From: Bradyrhizobiaceae bacterium
GTDB lineage: Bacteria; Pseudomonadota; Alphaproteobacteria; Rhizobiales; Xanthobacteraceae
Length of the DNA: 46,926 nt
Assembly (NCBI GenBank): GCA_003105195.1
Contig: PQAH01000031.1
Span: 1 to 46,926, forward strand
Direction: 5' to 3'
Program-made: the position numbers and the translations under genes
Notes under the pieces: model-generated
Told to the model about the DNA's origin: nothing
Seen by the model: the letters and a program-made list of their open reading frames with translations, nothing else
The model's database searches: none
Shown here: positions 22,419 to 32,206 of the stretch, in pieces
How positions within the stretch are numbered: position 1 is the first letter of the stretch
How the letters are laid out: each line of letters begins with the position of its first letter

Positions 22419-23003
22419 TCACGGCGGCGCTCGATAGGCTTTCGCCCGCGCCCGCCGCCGGTAGGCGCGTCCGAGCCGCGCCGCGCGGTCCGCGAACAGG
22501 TCGTCCGCCTCGCCCGCGAGCCGCAGCAGCCGCTCCTCGGTCTCGGCATGCGGCTCGACCGTGCGGTCGGCCAGGATGTGGCCGATCGCGAGGCCGCCTC
22601 CGGCAAGCGCCCGGCCGACCAGCAGGCAGCGATGGCAGTCGAGCGGCTCGCGCTCGGCGCACAGCAGGCAGATGCGGAACCGCTTCGTGCCGTCGACCAC
22701 CCGCGCGAGCCCGGCCCGGAACTGCGGCGTCGCCGCGATCGCCTCGAAGTCGACGACCCCGTCCGCGAACAGCGCCGGATCCACGGGCCGCCCGCCGAGC
22801 GCGTCGCCGAGCCCCACATAGGCGAGGCCCTCGCGCGCGAGCCGGTCGCCGAGCGGCCCTTGCGAGAACCAGGGATAGCGGCGCGAGAACGGCACCGAGC
22901 GCACGTCCGCGACGGCGTCGACGCCGGCGCCCGTGAGCCGCGCGAGGAAGTCGTCGATCGCGTGGTTGGAGTGCCCGATGGTGAACAGGTCGAAACGAGT
23001 CAT
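22419..23003 (-). CDS. DUF488 family protein
   Basis: A 194-residue protein. The N-terminus FDLFTIGHSNHAIDDFLARLTGAGVDAVADVRSVPFSRRYPWF, a central GDALGGRP, and the Cys-containing motif LLCAEREPLDCHRCLLVGRAL are diagnostic for DUF488. The family is widespread and of unknown biochemical role; the conserved Cys/His/Arg suggest a catalytic or metal site. GGGAG precedes the ATG. It is divergent from the L,D-transpeptidase gene, 87 bases apart. Confidence 0.85.
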   Translation of the reverse strand: MTRFDLFTIGHSNHAIDDFLARLTGAGVDAVADVRSVPFSRRYPWFSQGPLGDRLAREGLAYVGLGDALGGRPVDPALFADGVVDFEAIAATPQFRAGLARVVDGTKRFRICLLCAEREPLDCHRCLLVGRALAGGGLAIGHILADRTVEPHAETEERLLRLAGEADDLFADRAARLGRAYRRRARAKAYRAPP

Positions 23004-23090
23004 GCGGCTCCCGAGACTTTACAATCCGCACATGGTGCGCAATCGTTTCAACGGATGTGGCGGTCCGGAGTTCGAGTTTCGGGGGGTCGT

Positions 23091-23588
23091 ATGCGTAGGG
23101 TTGCCGCCACGGTTGCGCTTCTTGCTGCGTTGGTCGCGGCCGCTCCGTCGCGGGCGGACGTCGTCGTCCATATCGACAAGTCCGGCCAGCGCATGACCGT
23201 CCGGGTCGACGGCGTCACCGCCTACCAATGGGCCATCTCCACCGGCCGCGCCGGCTACAACACGCCGAACGGCACCTTCCGCCCGCAGCGTCTCGCCCGC
23301 AAATGGTACTCGCGCAAGTACCACTGGTCGCCGATGCCCTATTCGGTATTCTTCCACGGCGGCTATGCGATCCACGGCAGCTACGAGATCGGCCGGCTCG
23401 GCCGGCCCGCCTCCCATGGCTGCATCCGCCTGCATCCGTCCCATGCGGCCCGGCTGTTCGCGCTGGTGCAGCAGCACGGCATGGGCGACACCCGCATCGT
23501 GATCACGGGCAGCCTGCCGCGCAGCCACTATGCGGGCCCGCGCGTGAAGCCGAAGCGCGTCGCCGCGCCACGCCGCCGGCAGCTCTAG
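23091..23588 (+). CDS. L,D-transpeptidase (YkuD domain)
   Basis: A 165-residue secreted enzyme that makes 3-3 cross-links in peptidoglycan or attaches proteins to it. The start at 23091 follows GGGGGGT and opens a signal peptide (MRRVAATVALLAALVAAAPSRA). The catalytic motif is HGSYEIGRLGRPASHGCIRLHP with His109 and the nucleophile Cys111. The N-terminal segment VVVHIDKSGQRMTVRVDGVTAYQWAISTGRAGYNTPNGTF is the usual YkuD beta strand pattern. The C-terminus is very basic (RVKPKRVAAPRRRQL), perhaps for binding the envelope. Confidence 0.9.
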   Translation: MRRVAATVALLAALVAAAPSRADVVVHIDKSGQRMTVRVDGVTAYQWAISTGRAGYNTPNGTFRPQRLARKWYSRKYHWSPMPYSVFFHGGYAIHGSYEIGRLGRPASHGCIRLHPSHAARLFALVQQHGMGDTRIVITGSLPRSHYAGPRVKPKRVAAPRRRQL

Positions 23589-23607
23589 CGCCGGCGTGTC
23601 TCGGGCG

Positions 23608-24405
23608 ATGGCGCGGCGTCCCGGATTGTGGCTCCCGGCTGCGCTGGTCGCGGCCTCGGCCGGCCTCGCCCACGCGGCCTGCCCGCCCGACAGCCGCATC
23701 GCCGATTGGGTGCTGGGCGCCGGCCGCTGTCTTGCGGCCTCGACCTTCGGCGCCGAGCAGGCCGGCGACCGCCCCGTGCTGGTGGTCGTGGTGCACGGCG
23801 ACATCTCGGACGGCGGGCTCGCCACCTATCACGTGGCCTTCGCGCGCCGGCTCGCGCGCCGCGGCGTGGTCGCGGTGGCGCTGACGCGACCCGGCTACGC
23901 CTTCGAGCCCGGCCGCGTCAGCCAGGGCAGTACGCTCGGCCGGCAGGACAACTACACGGCCGGCAATATCGGCGCGGTCGGTGCCGCGATCGCGGAGCTG
24001 CGGCGCCACTATCGCGCGCGCCAGGTCGTCTATGTCGGCCACTCGGGCGGCGCCGCGATCGGTGGCGTGCTGATCGGCAAGTCGCCGGGGCTGATCGATG
24101 TCGCCGTGCTGGTGTCCTGTCCCTGCGACGTGACGCGCTGGCGCCGCGAGCGCTGGCGCGACCGCTGGCGCTACAGCGAGTCGCCCTCGCATTATGCGGC
24201 GCGCGTGCCGCGCGCGACCGCCCTGGTCGCGATCACGGGCCGCCGCGACGGCAACACGGCGCAGCGCCTCGCCGAGGACTATGTCGGCAGGCTGGCGCGC
24301 CGCGGCGTCCCGGCGCGCTTCATTTCCGTCGCGGGCGCCGGCCACGGCTTCTCGGGCCTCGCCGCGGCCACGGCCGCCGCCGTCGAGGCGCGCTTGGCGC
24401 GCTGA
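23608..24405 (+). CDS. Secreted alpha/beta-hydrolase
   Basis: About 265 residues, exported: MARRPGLWLPAALVAASAGLAHAA is a good signal peptide. The upstream GTG at 23596 is an alternative start. Alpha/beta-hydrolase marks are VLVVVVHGDISDG with the oxyanion-hole HG, the nucleophile elbow YVGHSGGAA, and a late GAGHGF with the catalytic His. A CPCD segment sits between them and could hold a disulfide. The substrate is unknown (esterase or peptidase). It starts 19 bases after the L,D-transpeptidase stop, possibly in one transcript. Confidence 0.75.
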   Translation: MARRPGLWLPAALVAASAGLAHAACPPDSRIADWVLGAGRCLAASTFGAEQAGDRPVLVVVVHGDISDGGLATYHVAFARRLARRGVVAVALTRPGYAFEPGRVSQGSTLGRQDNYTAGNIGAVGAAIAELRRHYRARQVVYVGHSGGAAIGGVLIGKSPGLIDVAVLVSCPCDVTRWRRERWRDRWRYSESPSHYAARVPRATALVAITGRRDGNTAQRLAEDYVGRLARRGVPARFISVAGAGHGFSGLAAATAAAVEARLAR

Positions 24406-24434
24406 CGGAACCAGCCGTTGTATTGCACTGCAGC

Positions 24435-24460
24435 GGAACCGCGGGGCACCTCCGGACGTT
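24435..24460 (+). promoter_or_regulatory. EcfG-type general stress promoter
   Basis: GGAAC at 24435-24439, a 17-base spacer, then CGTT at 24457-24460. This is the consensus of the alphaproteobacterial general-stress sigma factor EcfG/SigT (GGAAC-N16/17-CGTT). It lies 33 bases before the ATG of the first PRC-barrel gene, an ideal distance. Confidence 0.6.
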
Positions 24461-24492
24461 TCCCTCCAGAGATGTCACCGAGGAGTTCCCGA

Positions 24493-24870
24493 ATGCACGG
24501 TTTTATCGGATCGATTTCCCCCGAGAGTTCCAGCCTCGCCAACCTGATCGGCACCGAGGACGTGGTCGGCACGCCGGTGTTCGACCACGAGGGCCGCCGC
24601 CTCGGCTGGATCGACGAGGTGATGTTCGACCGCGCGAGCGGTCGCGCCACCTATGCGGTGGTGGCCGATGCGACGCGTGCGAACGGCGGCGAGAAGCGTC
24701 CCGTGCCGTGGTCGCTGATGCGCTACGTCGCGGCGCGCGGCGGCTACGAGGTCGCGACCGACGCCGAATCCTTCGCCCGCGCCCCGACGCTGCCCGGCCA
24801 TGGCGGCTGGTCCGACGCCGAGCTGCGCCACCGCATCCTCGATCACTACAAGCGGCCGATCACGGTCTGA
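24493..24870 (+). CDS. PRC-barrel domain protein 1
   Basis: A 125-residue soluble protein; AGGAG at 24481-24485 supports ATG 24493. The PRC-barrel covers about residues 18-95: LIGTEDVVGTPVFDHEGRRLGWIDEVMFDRASGRATYAVV and VPWSLMRYVAARGGYEVAT. The C-terminal WSDAELRHRILDHYKRP is a short added helix. PRC-barrel proteins of this kind are common in general-stress regulons of Rhizobiales, which fits the EcfG-like promoter just upstream. Function unknown. Confidence 0.8.
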   Translation: MHGFIGSISPESSSLANLIGTEDVVGTPVFDHEGRRLGWIDEVMFDRASGRATYAVVADATRANGGEKRPVPWSLMRYVAARGGYEVATDAESFARAPTLPGHGGWSDAELRHRILDHYKRPITV

Positions 24871-24891
24871 GACCCTCCCGGGAGGACGATC

Positions 24892-25200
24892 ATGGGCACC
24901 CTCGAGCAGCGCGAGACCGCCTCCCTCATCGGCAGCGACAAGGTGGAGGGCACGCCGGTGTTTCGCCCCGGCGGCGAGCAGATCGGCGCCATCGAGCGCG
25001 TGATGATCGACAAGCGCTCCGGCAAGGTCGCCTATGCGGTGATGAGCTTCGGCGGCTTGCCGGGGCTCGGCCACGACCACTATCCGGTGCCGTGGTCGCT
25101 GCTGACCTACAACACGCGTCTCGGCGGCTACGAGGTCGACCTCACGGACGCGCAGCTCGCCGGCACGCCGAGCCCCACCTCCGAGCGCAGGGTGCAATAG
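24892..25200 (+). CDS. PRC-barrel domain protein 2
   Basis: A 102-residue paralogue of the preceding gene, 21 bases downstream after GGGAGGA. LIGSDKVEGTPVFRPGGEQIGAIERVMIDKRSGKVAYAVMSFGG and PVPWSLLTYNTRLGGYEVDLTDAQLAGTP give the whole PRC-barrel; the FGGLPGLGHDHYPVPW form is very common in Rhizobiales. The two genes are probably co-transcribed from the stress promoter. The last two residues and TAG stop (GTGCAATAG) are the first bases of a palindromic repeat. Confidence 0.82.
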   Translation: MGTLEQRETASLIGSDKVEGTPVFRPGGEQIGAIERVMIDKRSGKVAYAVMSFGGLPGLGHDHYPVPWSLLTYNTRLGGYEVDLTDAQLAGTPSPTSERRVQ

Positions 25201-25268
25201 CCGCGAAAGCGGCGTATTGCACCGACGCCCGCCGGCGCAATACGCGCTTCGCGCTATTGCGCCCTACG
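25187..25268. repeat. Third inverted pair of palindromic repeats; uninterrupted reference copy
   Basis: Copy 1 (25187-25222) reads AGGGTGCAATAGCCGCG, AAA, GCGGCGTATTGCACC. It is the uninterrupted form of the repeat that carries the inserted element at 9649-9743. Copy 2 (25234-25268) is inverted and ends CTATTGCGCCCTAC. The pair lies between two genes on the same strand and contains the stop codon of the first. Confidence 0.75.
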
Positions 25269-25308
25269 GCCCCTTGCGGGGTCGCGGGTTTTCCGGCGAT
25301 ATCCCGGC

Positions 25309-26166
25309 ATGCTCGACTACATCGGCGAGAACCTCGGCCAGATCCTCGACGGCCTCCTGTTCGGCCTCGGCGTGCTCGCGGTCTATCTCGGCGCCGTCAT
25401 CACGGGCGCCATCGTGCGCTCGCTCGGCGGCGCCGGCAGCAAGGGCCTGACCGCCGCCGGCCGCTATGTGCGCGGCTGGTTCTTCTACCTGCGCGGCGAC
25501 GACCGCGACATCATCAACGTCACGCTCAACACCATCGTCGACAATCGCTTGAAGTTCGACACACTGGTCGCCGACCGCCGCATCTGGGCCGTGTGGCCCA
25601 ATGCCTATCGCCAGGCCATGATCCGCCGCGCCGCGAAACGCACCACCAGGAGCAATCCCGTCGTCTCCTTCCCCAAGGAGCCGCCGCCGCCGAAGAGCCG
25701 GCTCGGCCGCCTGCGTCGCCGTCTCAACGACCGCATCCACGGGCTGGTCGCGAGCGCCGAGGTGGTCGAGAACGGCCGGGCGCAGCGCGTCCGGCTGATG
25801 CGCGAGGACGACTACAAGGCCTGCTACGGGCCGCTGATCAATCTGGTGAGCGAGAAGTGCTCCAACGACAACGCCCTCGATCTCGCGCTCGGCAGGCCCA
25901 TGGACGAGTTCCGTTTCGTGGTCGCGCTCACCTTCGAGCAGCTGCACGACCGCCGCGCCCGGCATTTGCGCGCCATCGTGGTCTGGGAGGAGACGCTGCG
26001 CAACTTCCCCGACGAATGCCCGGACGTGGACGTCCCCGAGCACCGCACGCGCTTCCGCACCCTCCAGTCCATCGCCCGCCAGTACCGGGCCCACCCCGAG
26101 CGCTTCGGCGTCGTCAACATCTGGCGCCCGAAGACGGCGGGGCGCATGGCGCTCGCGGCGGAATGA
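25309..26166 (+). CDS. Hypothetical membrane-anchored protein
   Basis: A 285-residue protein with one clear hydrophobic helix near the N-terminus (about 16-40, FGLGVLAVYLGAVITGAIV). A large soluble part follows, rich in Arg, with ARRAAKR-like basic patches, a PKEPPPPKSRLGRLRRRLNDR linker and a helical C-terminal half (EFRFVVALTFEQLHDRRARHLRAIVVWEETLRNFPDECPDV). I do not recognise the family. Two Cys occur in DYKACYGPL and SEKCSND. It has its own upstream gap with a repeat pair and another repeat pair downstream. Confidence 0.65.
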   Translation: MLDYIGENLGQILDGLLFGLGVLAVYLGAVITGAIVRSLGGAGSKGLTAAGRYVRGWFFYLRGDDRDIINVTLNTIVDNRLKFDTLVADRRIWAVWPNAYRQAMIRRAAKRTTRSNPVVSFPKEPPPPKSRLGRLRRRLNDRIHGLVASAEVVENGRAQRVRLMREDDYKACYGPLINLVSEKCSNDNALDLALGRPMDEFRFVVALTFEQLHDRRARHLRAIVVWEETLRNFPDECPDVDVPEHRTRFRTLQSIARQYRAHPERFGVVNIWRPKTAGRMALAAE

Positions 26167-26176
26167 ATTCTGCTTC

Positions 26177-26541
26177 GTAGGGTGGGTTGGTCCTACTGCG
26201 TCAGAAGGCTAACTCTGGGCGTCATCCCGGCCGAGCGAAGCGAGAGCCGGGATCCATAACCTCCGTGTTTCCGCATCTCGATCACCGGGGATATGGATCC
26301 CGGCTCGCGCTCGCACCCGGGTCGGCTGTTGCCGACCTGGGCATCTATCAGTGCCGATCTCGCGCAAGCGCGAGATCGGTGCTCGCTCGGCCGGGATGAC
26401 GGCGCGAAGTGTTTCTGACACAGTAAGGTTGGGCGCGAAGCGCCGTGACCCACCGGCCGAGCTCGCAACGAGTTCGTCCGCTGAGAAGCCGCATGGTGGG
26501 TCACGCTCGCCCGCTCACGCGGACGAGCTGACCCACCCTAC
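26177..26541. repeat. Fourth inverted pair of GTAGGGTG repeats; fills the gap before lepA
   Basis: The left copy begins GTAGGGTGGGTTGG (26177-26190), is interrupted by a 238-base element, and resumes GGGCGCGAAGCGCCGTGACCCACC (ending 26454). The right copy (26495-26541) is inverted: GGTGGGTCACG... ends ACCCACCCTAC. It occupies nearly all of the 386-base gap between the convergent hypothetical gene and lepA; I see no gene there. Transcripts from both sides would end in these hairpins. Confidence 0.75.
26191..26428. mobile_element. 238-bp MITE-like element, copy B, with TTGG target duplication
   Basis: It has the same ends as the copy at 9649: TCCTACTGCGTCAGAAG on the left, and TTTCTGACACAGTAAGG on the right. 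TTGG flanks both sides (26187-26190 and 26429-26432). The first 60 bases (through GAGCGAAGCGAGAGCCGGGAT) match copy A almost exactly. The interior is then enlarged by about 140 bases, with a GGATCCATA/TATGGATCC inverted repeat (26250-26258 and 26291-26299) and a CGATCTCGCG/CGCGAGATCG hairpin (26355-26377). No coding capacity. Confidence 0.7.
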
Positions 26542-26552
26542 ATTTGCACGGC

Positions 26553-28358
<1,806 letters not shown>

Positions 28359-28413
28359 GGCGCGCGGCTTACCACCCGCCTTTCCGAGCGGCAAGGCGGG
28401 GCGCGGTCGCGCG

Positions 28414-29205
28414 TCACTCGGCGGCGAGGCGGGTGTCGTGCGGGAAGGGCCGAAGCTCCACGGGCGCGCCCGGGCGGGCGATGATCAGGTGGCCGGGCGG
28501 CACCGCCTTCCAGAAGGCGCGGTCCGAGTCGAGCGGCTCCGAGACGATCACGGCGCTGCCGCCCGCCTCGCGGTAGTAGAGCGAGTTCGGCGTGTCGTTG
28601 TTGGCGTACCGGAAGGCGTAGAGCGCGCTGCCGTCGGTGAGCGCCGAGGTGAAGCGCAGCGGCTGGCTGGTGCCGGTGGTGCGCACCATGTCGGTCAGCG
28701 TCGCGAGCGTGCTGACGGTGGCCTGCACGGGGTCGCGCTCGGCGCCGGCGCCCAGGATCGCCAGGAACACGGCCTCCGAGTCCGTGGTGCCGACGCGCGA
28801 GCCGTAGAGCGCGTCCGGGATCAGCGCCTCCACCTTGCGGCGCACCAGCGACCAGTCGCCGATCTGGCCGTTGTGCATGAACATCCAGCGGCCATGGGTG
28901 AAGGGATGGCAGTTCGGCCGGGTGGTCGGCGTGCCGGTCGAGGCGCGCACATGGGCGAAGAACAGGTGCGAGCGGATGTGGCGGCAGAGATGGCGCAGGT
29001 TCTCGTCCGACCAGGCCGGCCGCACCTCCCGGTAGACGCCGGGCTCCTCGTGCTCGCCGTACCAGCCGAGCCCGAAGCCGTCGCCATTGGTGCTCGCGGT
29101 CGATTCCAGCGCCCGGATGCTCTGCTCGACCAGCGAATGGGTCGGCGCGGTCACGTAGTGCTCGAGGGCGATGGTGTCCCCCCGATACGCAATCCAACGG
29201 CACAT
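28414..29205 (-). CDS. Class II glutamine amidotransferase (YafJ-like)
   Basis: A 263-residue protein. After removal of Met1, Cys2 (MCRWIAYRG) would be the N-terminal nucleophile of the class II (Ntn) glutaminase domain. [35 protein letters not shown] is the standard core, and [13 protein letters not shown] follows. The family (YafJ/EgtC-like) hydrolyses glutamine or gamma-glutamyl amides, but the partner reaction is unknown; no ergothioneine genes are present, so EgtC is unlikely. It lies 55 bases upstream of lepA on the same strand. Confidence 0.85.
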   Translation of the reverse strand: MCRWIAYRGDTIALEHYVTAPTHSLVEQSIRALESTASTNGDGFGLGWYGEHEEPGVYREVRPAWSDENLRHLCRHIRSHLFFAHVRASTGTPTTRPNCHPFTHGRWMFMHNGQIGDWSLVRRKVEALIPDALYGSRVGTTDSEAVFLAILGAGAERDPVQATVSTLATLTDMVRTTGTSQPLRFTSALTDGSALYAFRYANNDTPNSLYYREAGGSAVIVSEPLDSDRAFWKAVPPGHLIIARPGAPVELRPFPHDTRLAAE

Positions 29206-29366
29206 TGCGCGGCTCCGTGCGCGATTCCCGCGGCAGTATAGCGCGGACCGCGGCCCGGGGGCAGCGGGATCGGGCCGTTCGACCCTGAAAACATGACGGT
29301 TTTCGGGCCGCCCGCGGACAATTCTGGAAAACCGGTTACCGGTCTCTCGCCGGATCGCCGGGAGCC

Positions 29367-30518
29367 TCAGCGCTGGCGCCAGACGAAGGCGGCGCTCACC
29401 ACGTAGTTCCAGACCGCGCCCATCAGCGCGCCCGCGAGGCCCGCGAGCCACCAGCCGTGGTCGTAGCCGTAGATCCACTGGGCAATCCCGACATTGGCGA
29501 TCGCGCCGACCGCGCAGATCACCTGGAACCGGATCAGGCCCGTGAAGAACCCGAGGCCGGTGAGCCGCTGGTCGCGGTAGGTGAACATGTTGTTGAGCAC
29601 GAAATTCCAGGTGATCGCGCTCACGGTGGCGATCGTCTGGGCGAGGCCGAAGCCGAGGGCCCCGCGCTCGTGGGCGAGGTCGAGCACCGCCATGTGAATG
29701 CCGATGCCGGTGAGGCCGACCAGGCAGAACAGGAGGAAGCGGAACGACACCGCGTCGTTGGTGAGCTTCGCCACCACCAGCGCCACGAAGTCGAGGGCGA
29801 CGCGGCTGTCGAGCTTGCTCTCGCCGTGCACGCGCTCGCGGAACACGTAGGGGAGCTCGGCGATGCGCAGCCGGCCGCGCCCGGTCGCGACGATGTCGAG
29901 CAGGATCTTGAAGCCCTGCGACGAGAGCGCCGGCGCCAGCTCCTCGAAGCGCTCGCGGCGGATCATGAAGAAGCCGCTCATCGGGTCGCTCAGCGCGACC
30001 CGCAGGACGCGGCGCGCGAGGTCGGTCGCCAAGCGGCTCGCGCGCGCGCGCAGGCGGGAGAAGCTCTCCGCCGATCCGCCCGCGACGTAGCGGCTCGCCA
30101 CCACCAGGTCGACGTCCTCCTGCCGCAGCCGGTCGAGCATGCCGGTGAGCAGGCTCTCGTCGTGCTGCAGGTCGGCGTCCATCACCGCGACATAGCGCGC
30201 CTGGCTCGCCAGCATGCCTTCCAGGCACGCCCCTGCGAGGCCGCGCCGGCCGATGCGGCGGATGCAGCGCACGCGCGCGTCGCTCGCGCCGAGCGCCCGC
30301 GCGGCCGCCGCCGTGCCGTCCGGCGAGTTGTCGTCGACGAAGATCACCTCCCAGTCGCGCCCTTCGAGCGTACGCCTGAGCCGCTCCACCAGCAGGGGCA
30401 CGTTGTCGTGCTCGCCATAGGTCGGCACGATCACGCTCAGCTCCGGCGCCGGCCGCGCGGCCGCGGCGGGCGGCTCGCTCCGCGCGGCAGGCACCGTCAT
30501 GACGGGCACGTGATTCAT
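29367..30518 (-). CDS. GT2 glycosyltransferase fused to a GtrA membrane domain
   Basis: A 383-residue protein. Residues about 25-250 are a dolichyl-phosphate-mannose-synthase-like GT2 domain: SVIVPTYGEHDNVPLLVERL, VDDNSPDGT at 61-69, the Asp114-Ala-Asp116 metal motif in VMDADLQHD, and the acceptor-site LPYVFRERVHGESKL. Residues about 255-380 form a GtrA domain with four membrane helices (FLLFCLVGLTGIGIHMAVL, ITWNFVLNNMFTYRD, WNYVVSAAFVWR). Such fusions make a polyprenyl-phosphate sugar and may flip it across the membrane. The start at 30518 is the best placed ATG. The divergent membrane transferases 146 bases away could use the product. Confidence 0.87.
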   Translation of the reverse strand: MNHVPVMTVPAARSEPPAAAARPAPELSVIVPTYGEHDNVPLLVERLRRTLEGRDWEVIFVDDNSPDGTAAAARALGASDARVRCIRRIGRRGLAGACLEGMLASQARYVAVMDADLQHDESLLTGMLDRLRQEDVDLVVASRYVAGGSAESFSRLRARASRLATDLARRVLRVALSDPMSGFFMIRRERFEELAPALSSQGFKILLDIVATGRGRLRIAELPYVFRERVHGESKLDSRVALDFVALVVAKLTNDAVSFRFLLFCLVGLTGIGIHMAVLDLAHERGALGFGLAQTIATVSAITWNFVLNNMFTYRDQRLTGLGFFTGLIRFQVICAVGAIANVGIAQWIYGYDHGWWLAGLAGALMGAVWNYVVSAAFVWRQR

Positions 30519-30664
30519 CGCCGAGCCTTCGACACGCACGACCTCCGGGACCCTCGTGATATCCCGGCGGGCCCCGCCGTTCAATGCGCGCCGCGCATCG
30601 GGTGGACGCGGCGCGCAGCGGCGTGCCATAGAGGGCGCCGCTCACGGGAGCCCGATATCTCCGC

Positions 30665-32206
30665 ATGCCGACCCCGCTGCTCGCCCGCCTCAGCGACCTT
30701 CCCCGCCGGGTCGTGGACGGCCTGTGCGATCCGGTGCGGCGGCGCCGCGTCGCGCTCTGGGTCGCGCTCGCCTACGGCCTCGCCTGGTTCCTCTACGGCG
30801 TGATCGCCAAGTCGAGCCAGGACATCAATGCCGACATGGCCGAGATGGTGGTCTGGGCGCGCGAGCCGGCCCTCGGCTATCCCAAGCATCCGCCGCTGCT
30901 CGCCTGGGTCGTCTGGCTCTGGTTCTCGGTGTTCCCGCTCGCCGACTGGGCCTTCCTGCTGCTCGCGGTCGCGACGGTCTCGCTCGGCATCTTCCTCTGC
31001 TTCGAGCTCGCCGGCGAGTGGCTCTACGGCGAGAAGCGCGCCGCCGTGCCGTTCCTGCTCGCCGCGATCCCGTTCTACAATTTCCTCGGCCTCAAGTTCG
31101 ACCAGAACTCCGCGCTGATCCCGCTCTGGGCGCTCGCCATGTGGGCCCTGATGCGCTCCATCGAGACGCGCCACAAGGGCTGGGCCGCGCTCGCGGGCGC
31201 GGCCGCGGCCGGCGCCATGCTGACCAAGTACTGGTCCGCCTTCCTGCTGCTCGCCCTCGCGGTGGCCGCGCTCGCCGATCCGCGCCGGCGCGCCTATTTC
31301 CGCTCCGCCGCGCCCTGGGTGACCGCGCTGGTCTTTCTCGCCGCGATCGCGCCCCACGCGGCCTGGCTCGTGAGCGAGGATTTCCCGCCGATCCGCTGGG
31401 TCGCGGAGCGGCGCGGCGCCGCCTCGGTCCTCGATACCTTGCGCGCGCTCGGCGAGTATGCGGGCGGCACCGCCGCCTACGGCGCGGGCGCGCTGGCGCT
31501 CGCGCTCGCCTTCACGCGTCCCTCGCCCGCGGCCGTGAAGGACAACCTGTTCCCGCGCGAGCTCGAACGGCGCACGGCCGTGGCGCTGTTCTGGGTGCCG
31601 ATCCTGGTGCCGGTCGCGGTCGCGCTGCCGATGCAGACCAGCCTCTTGTCGCTCTGGAACACGCCTGCGCTCAACCTGCTGCCGGTCGTCATGCTGGCCT
31701 CCACGCTGGTGGTGCTCACGCGCGAGGACCTGACCCGGATGGCGATCGTGGTCGCGACCGTCACGGCCATCGTCGTGCTGATCTCGCCCGTGGTCGCCGC
31801 CACCATCCTGGCGCGCGGGGTCGAGAACAACGCCGCCTATGCGCGGCTCGTGGCCATCGAGGTCGCGCGCGTCTTTCGCGAGGAGACCGGCCGGCCGCTG
31901 AAGCTGATCGGCGGGCCCTTCACCCTGGTCAGCTCGGCCGCCTTCTACCTCCCGGACACCATGACCTACGCGAACTTCTCGCCCTATCTCTCGCCCTGGG
32001 CGAGCGAGGCGCGCATCGCGCGCGACGGCATGGCCATGGTCTGCCCGACCGTCGATCGGCACTGCGTGACGCAGATGAACCAGCGGCTCGCGCGCGCCCA
32101 TGCGGAGCCGCCCGTCGGGGTCGAGCTGACGCGCCGCTGGCTCGGGCTCGCGAGCCCGCCCGCGCGCTTCCTGATCGGCGTGGTGCCGCCGCGCGCGAGG
32201 CCATGA
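30665..32206 (+). CDS. GT39/GT83-like membrane glycosyltransferase 1
   Basis: A 513-residue protein with about eleven hydrophobic helices. The first periplasmic loop has the acidic catalytic motif of ArnT/PMT-like enzymes (SSQDINADMAEMVVWARE, with Asp57 and Glu60) followed by GYPKHPPLLAW. These enzymes transfer a sugar from a polyprenyl-phosphate carrier to lipid A, glycans or protein at the periplasmic face; in rhizobia the RgtABC galacturonosyltransferases are of this type. The acceptor is unknown here. Its stop overlaps the start of a paralogue (ATGA), so both are one unit. Confidence 0.8.
   Translation: MPTPLLARLSDLPRRVVDGLCDPVRRRRVALWVALAYGLAWFLYGVIAKSSQDINADMAEMVVWAREPALGYPKHPPLLAWVVWLWFSVFPLADWAFLLLAVATVSLGIFLCFELAGEWLYGEKRAAVPFLLAAIPFYNFLGLKFDQNSALIPLWALAMWALMRSIETRHKGWAALAGAAAAGAMLTKYWSAFLLLALAVAALADPRRRAYFRSAAPWVTALVFLAAIAPHAAWLVSEDFPPIRWVAERRGAASVLDTLRALGEYAGGTAAYGAGALALALAFTRPSPAAVKDNLFPRELERRTAVALFWVPILVPVAVALPMQTSLLSLWNTPALNLLPVVMLASTLVVLTREDLTRMAIVVATVTAIVVLISPVVAATILARGVENNAAYARLVAIEVARVFREETGRPLKLIGGPFTLVSSAAFYLPDTMTYANFSPYLSPWASEARIARDGMAMVCPTVDRHCVTQMNQRLARAHAEPPVGVELTRRWLGLASPPARFLIGVVPPRARP

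Noticed and set aside
9649..26428. Composite transposon bounded by the two complete MITE-like copies
   Set aside because: Each copy has its own 4-bp duplication and an explained empty site, so they are independent insertions; the genes between are ordinary chromosomal genes.
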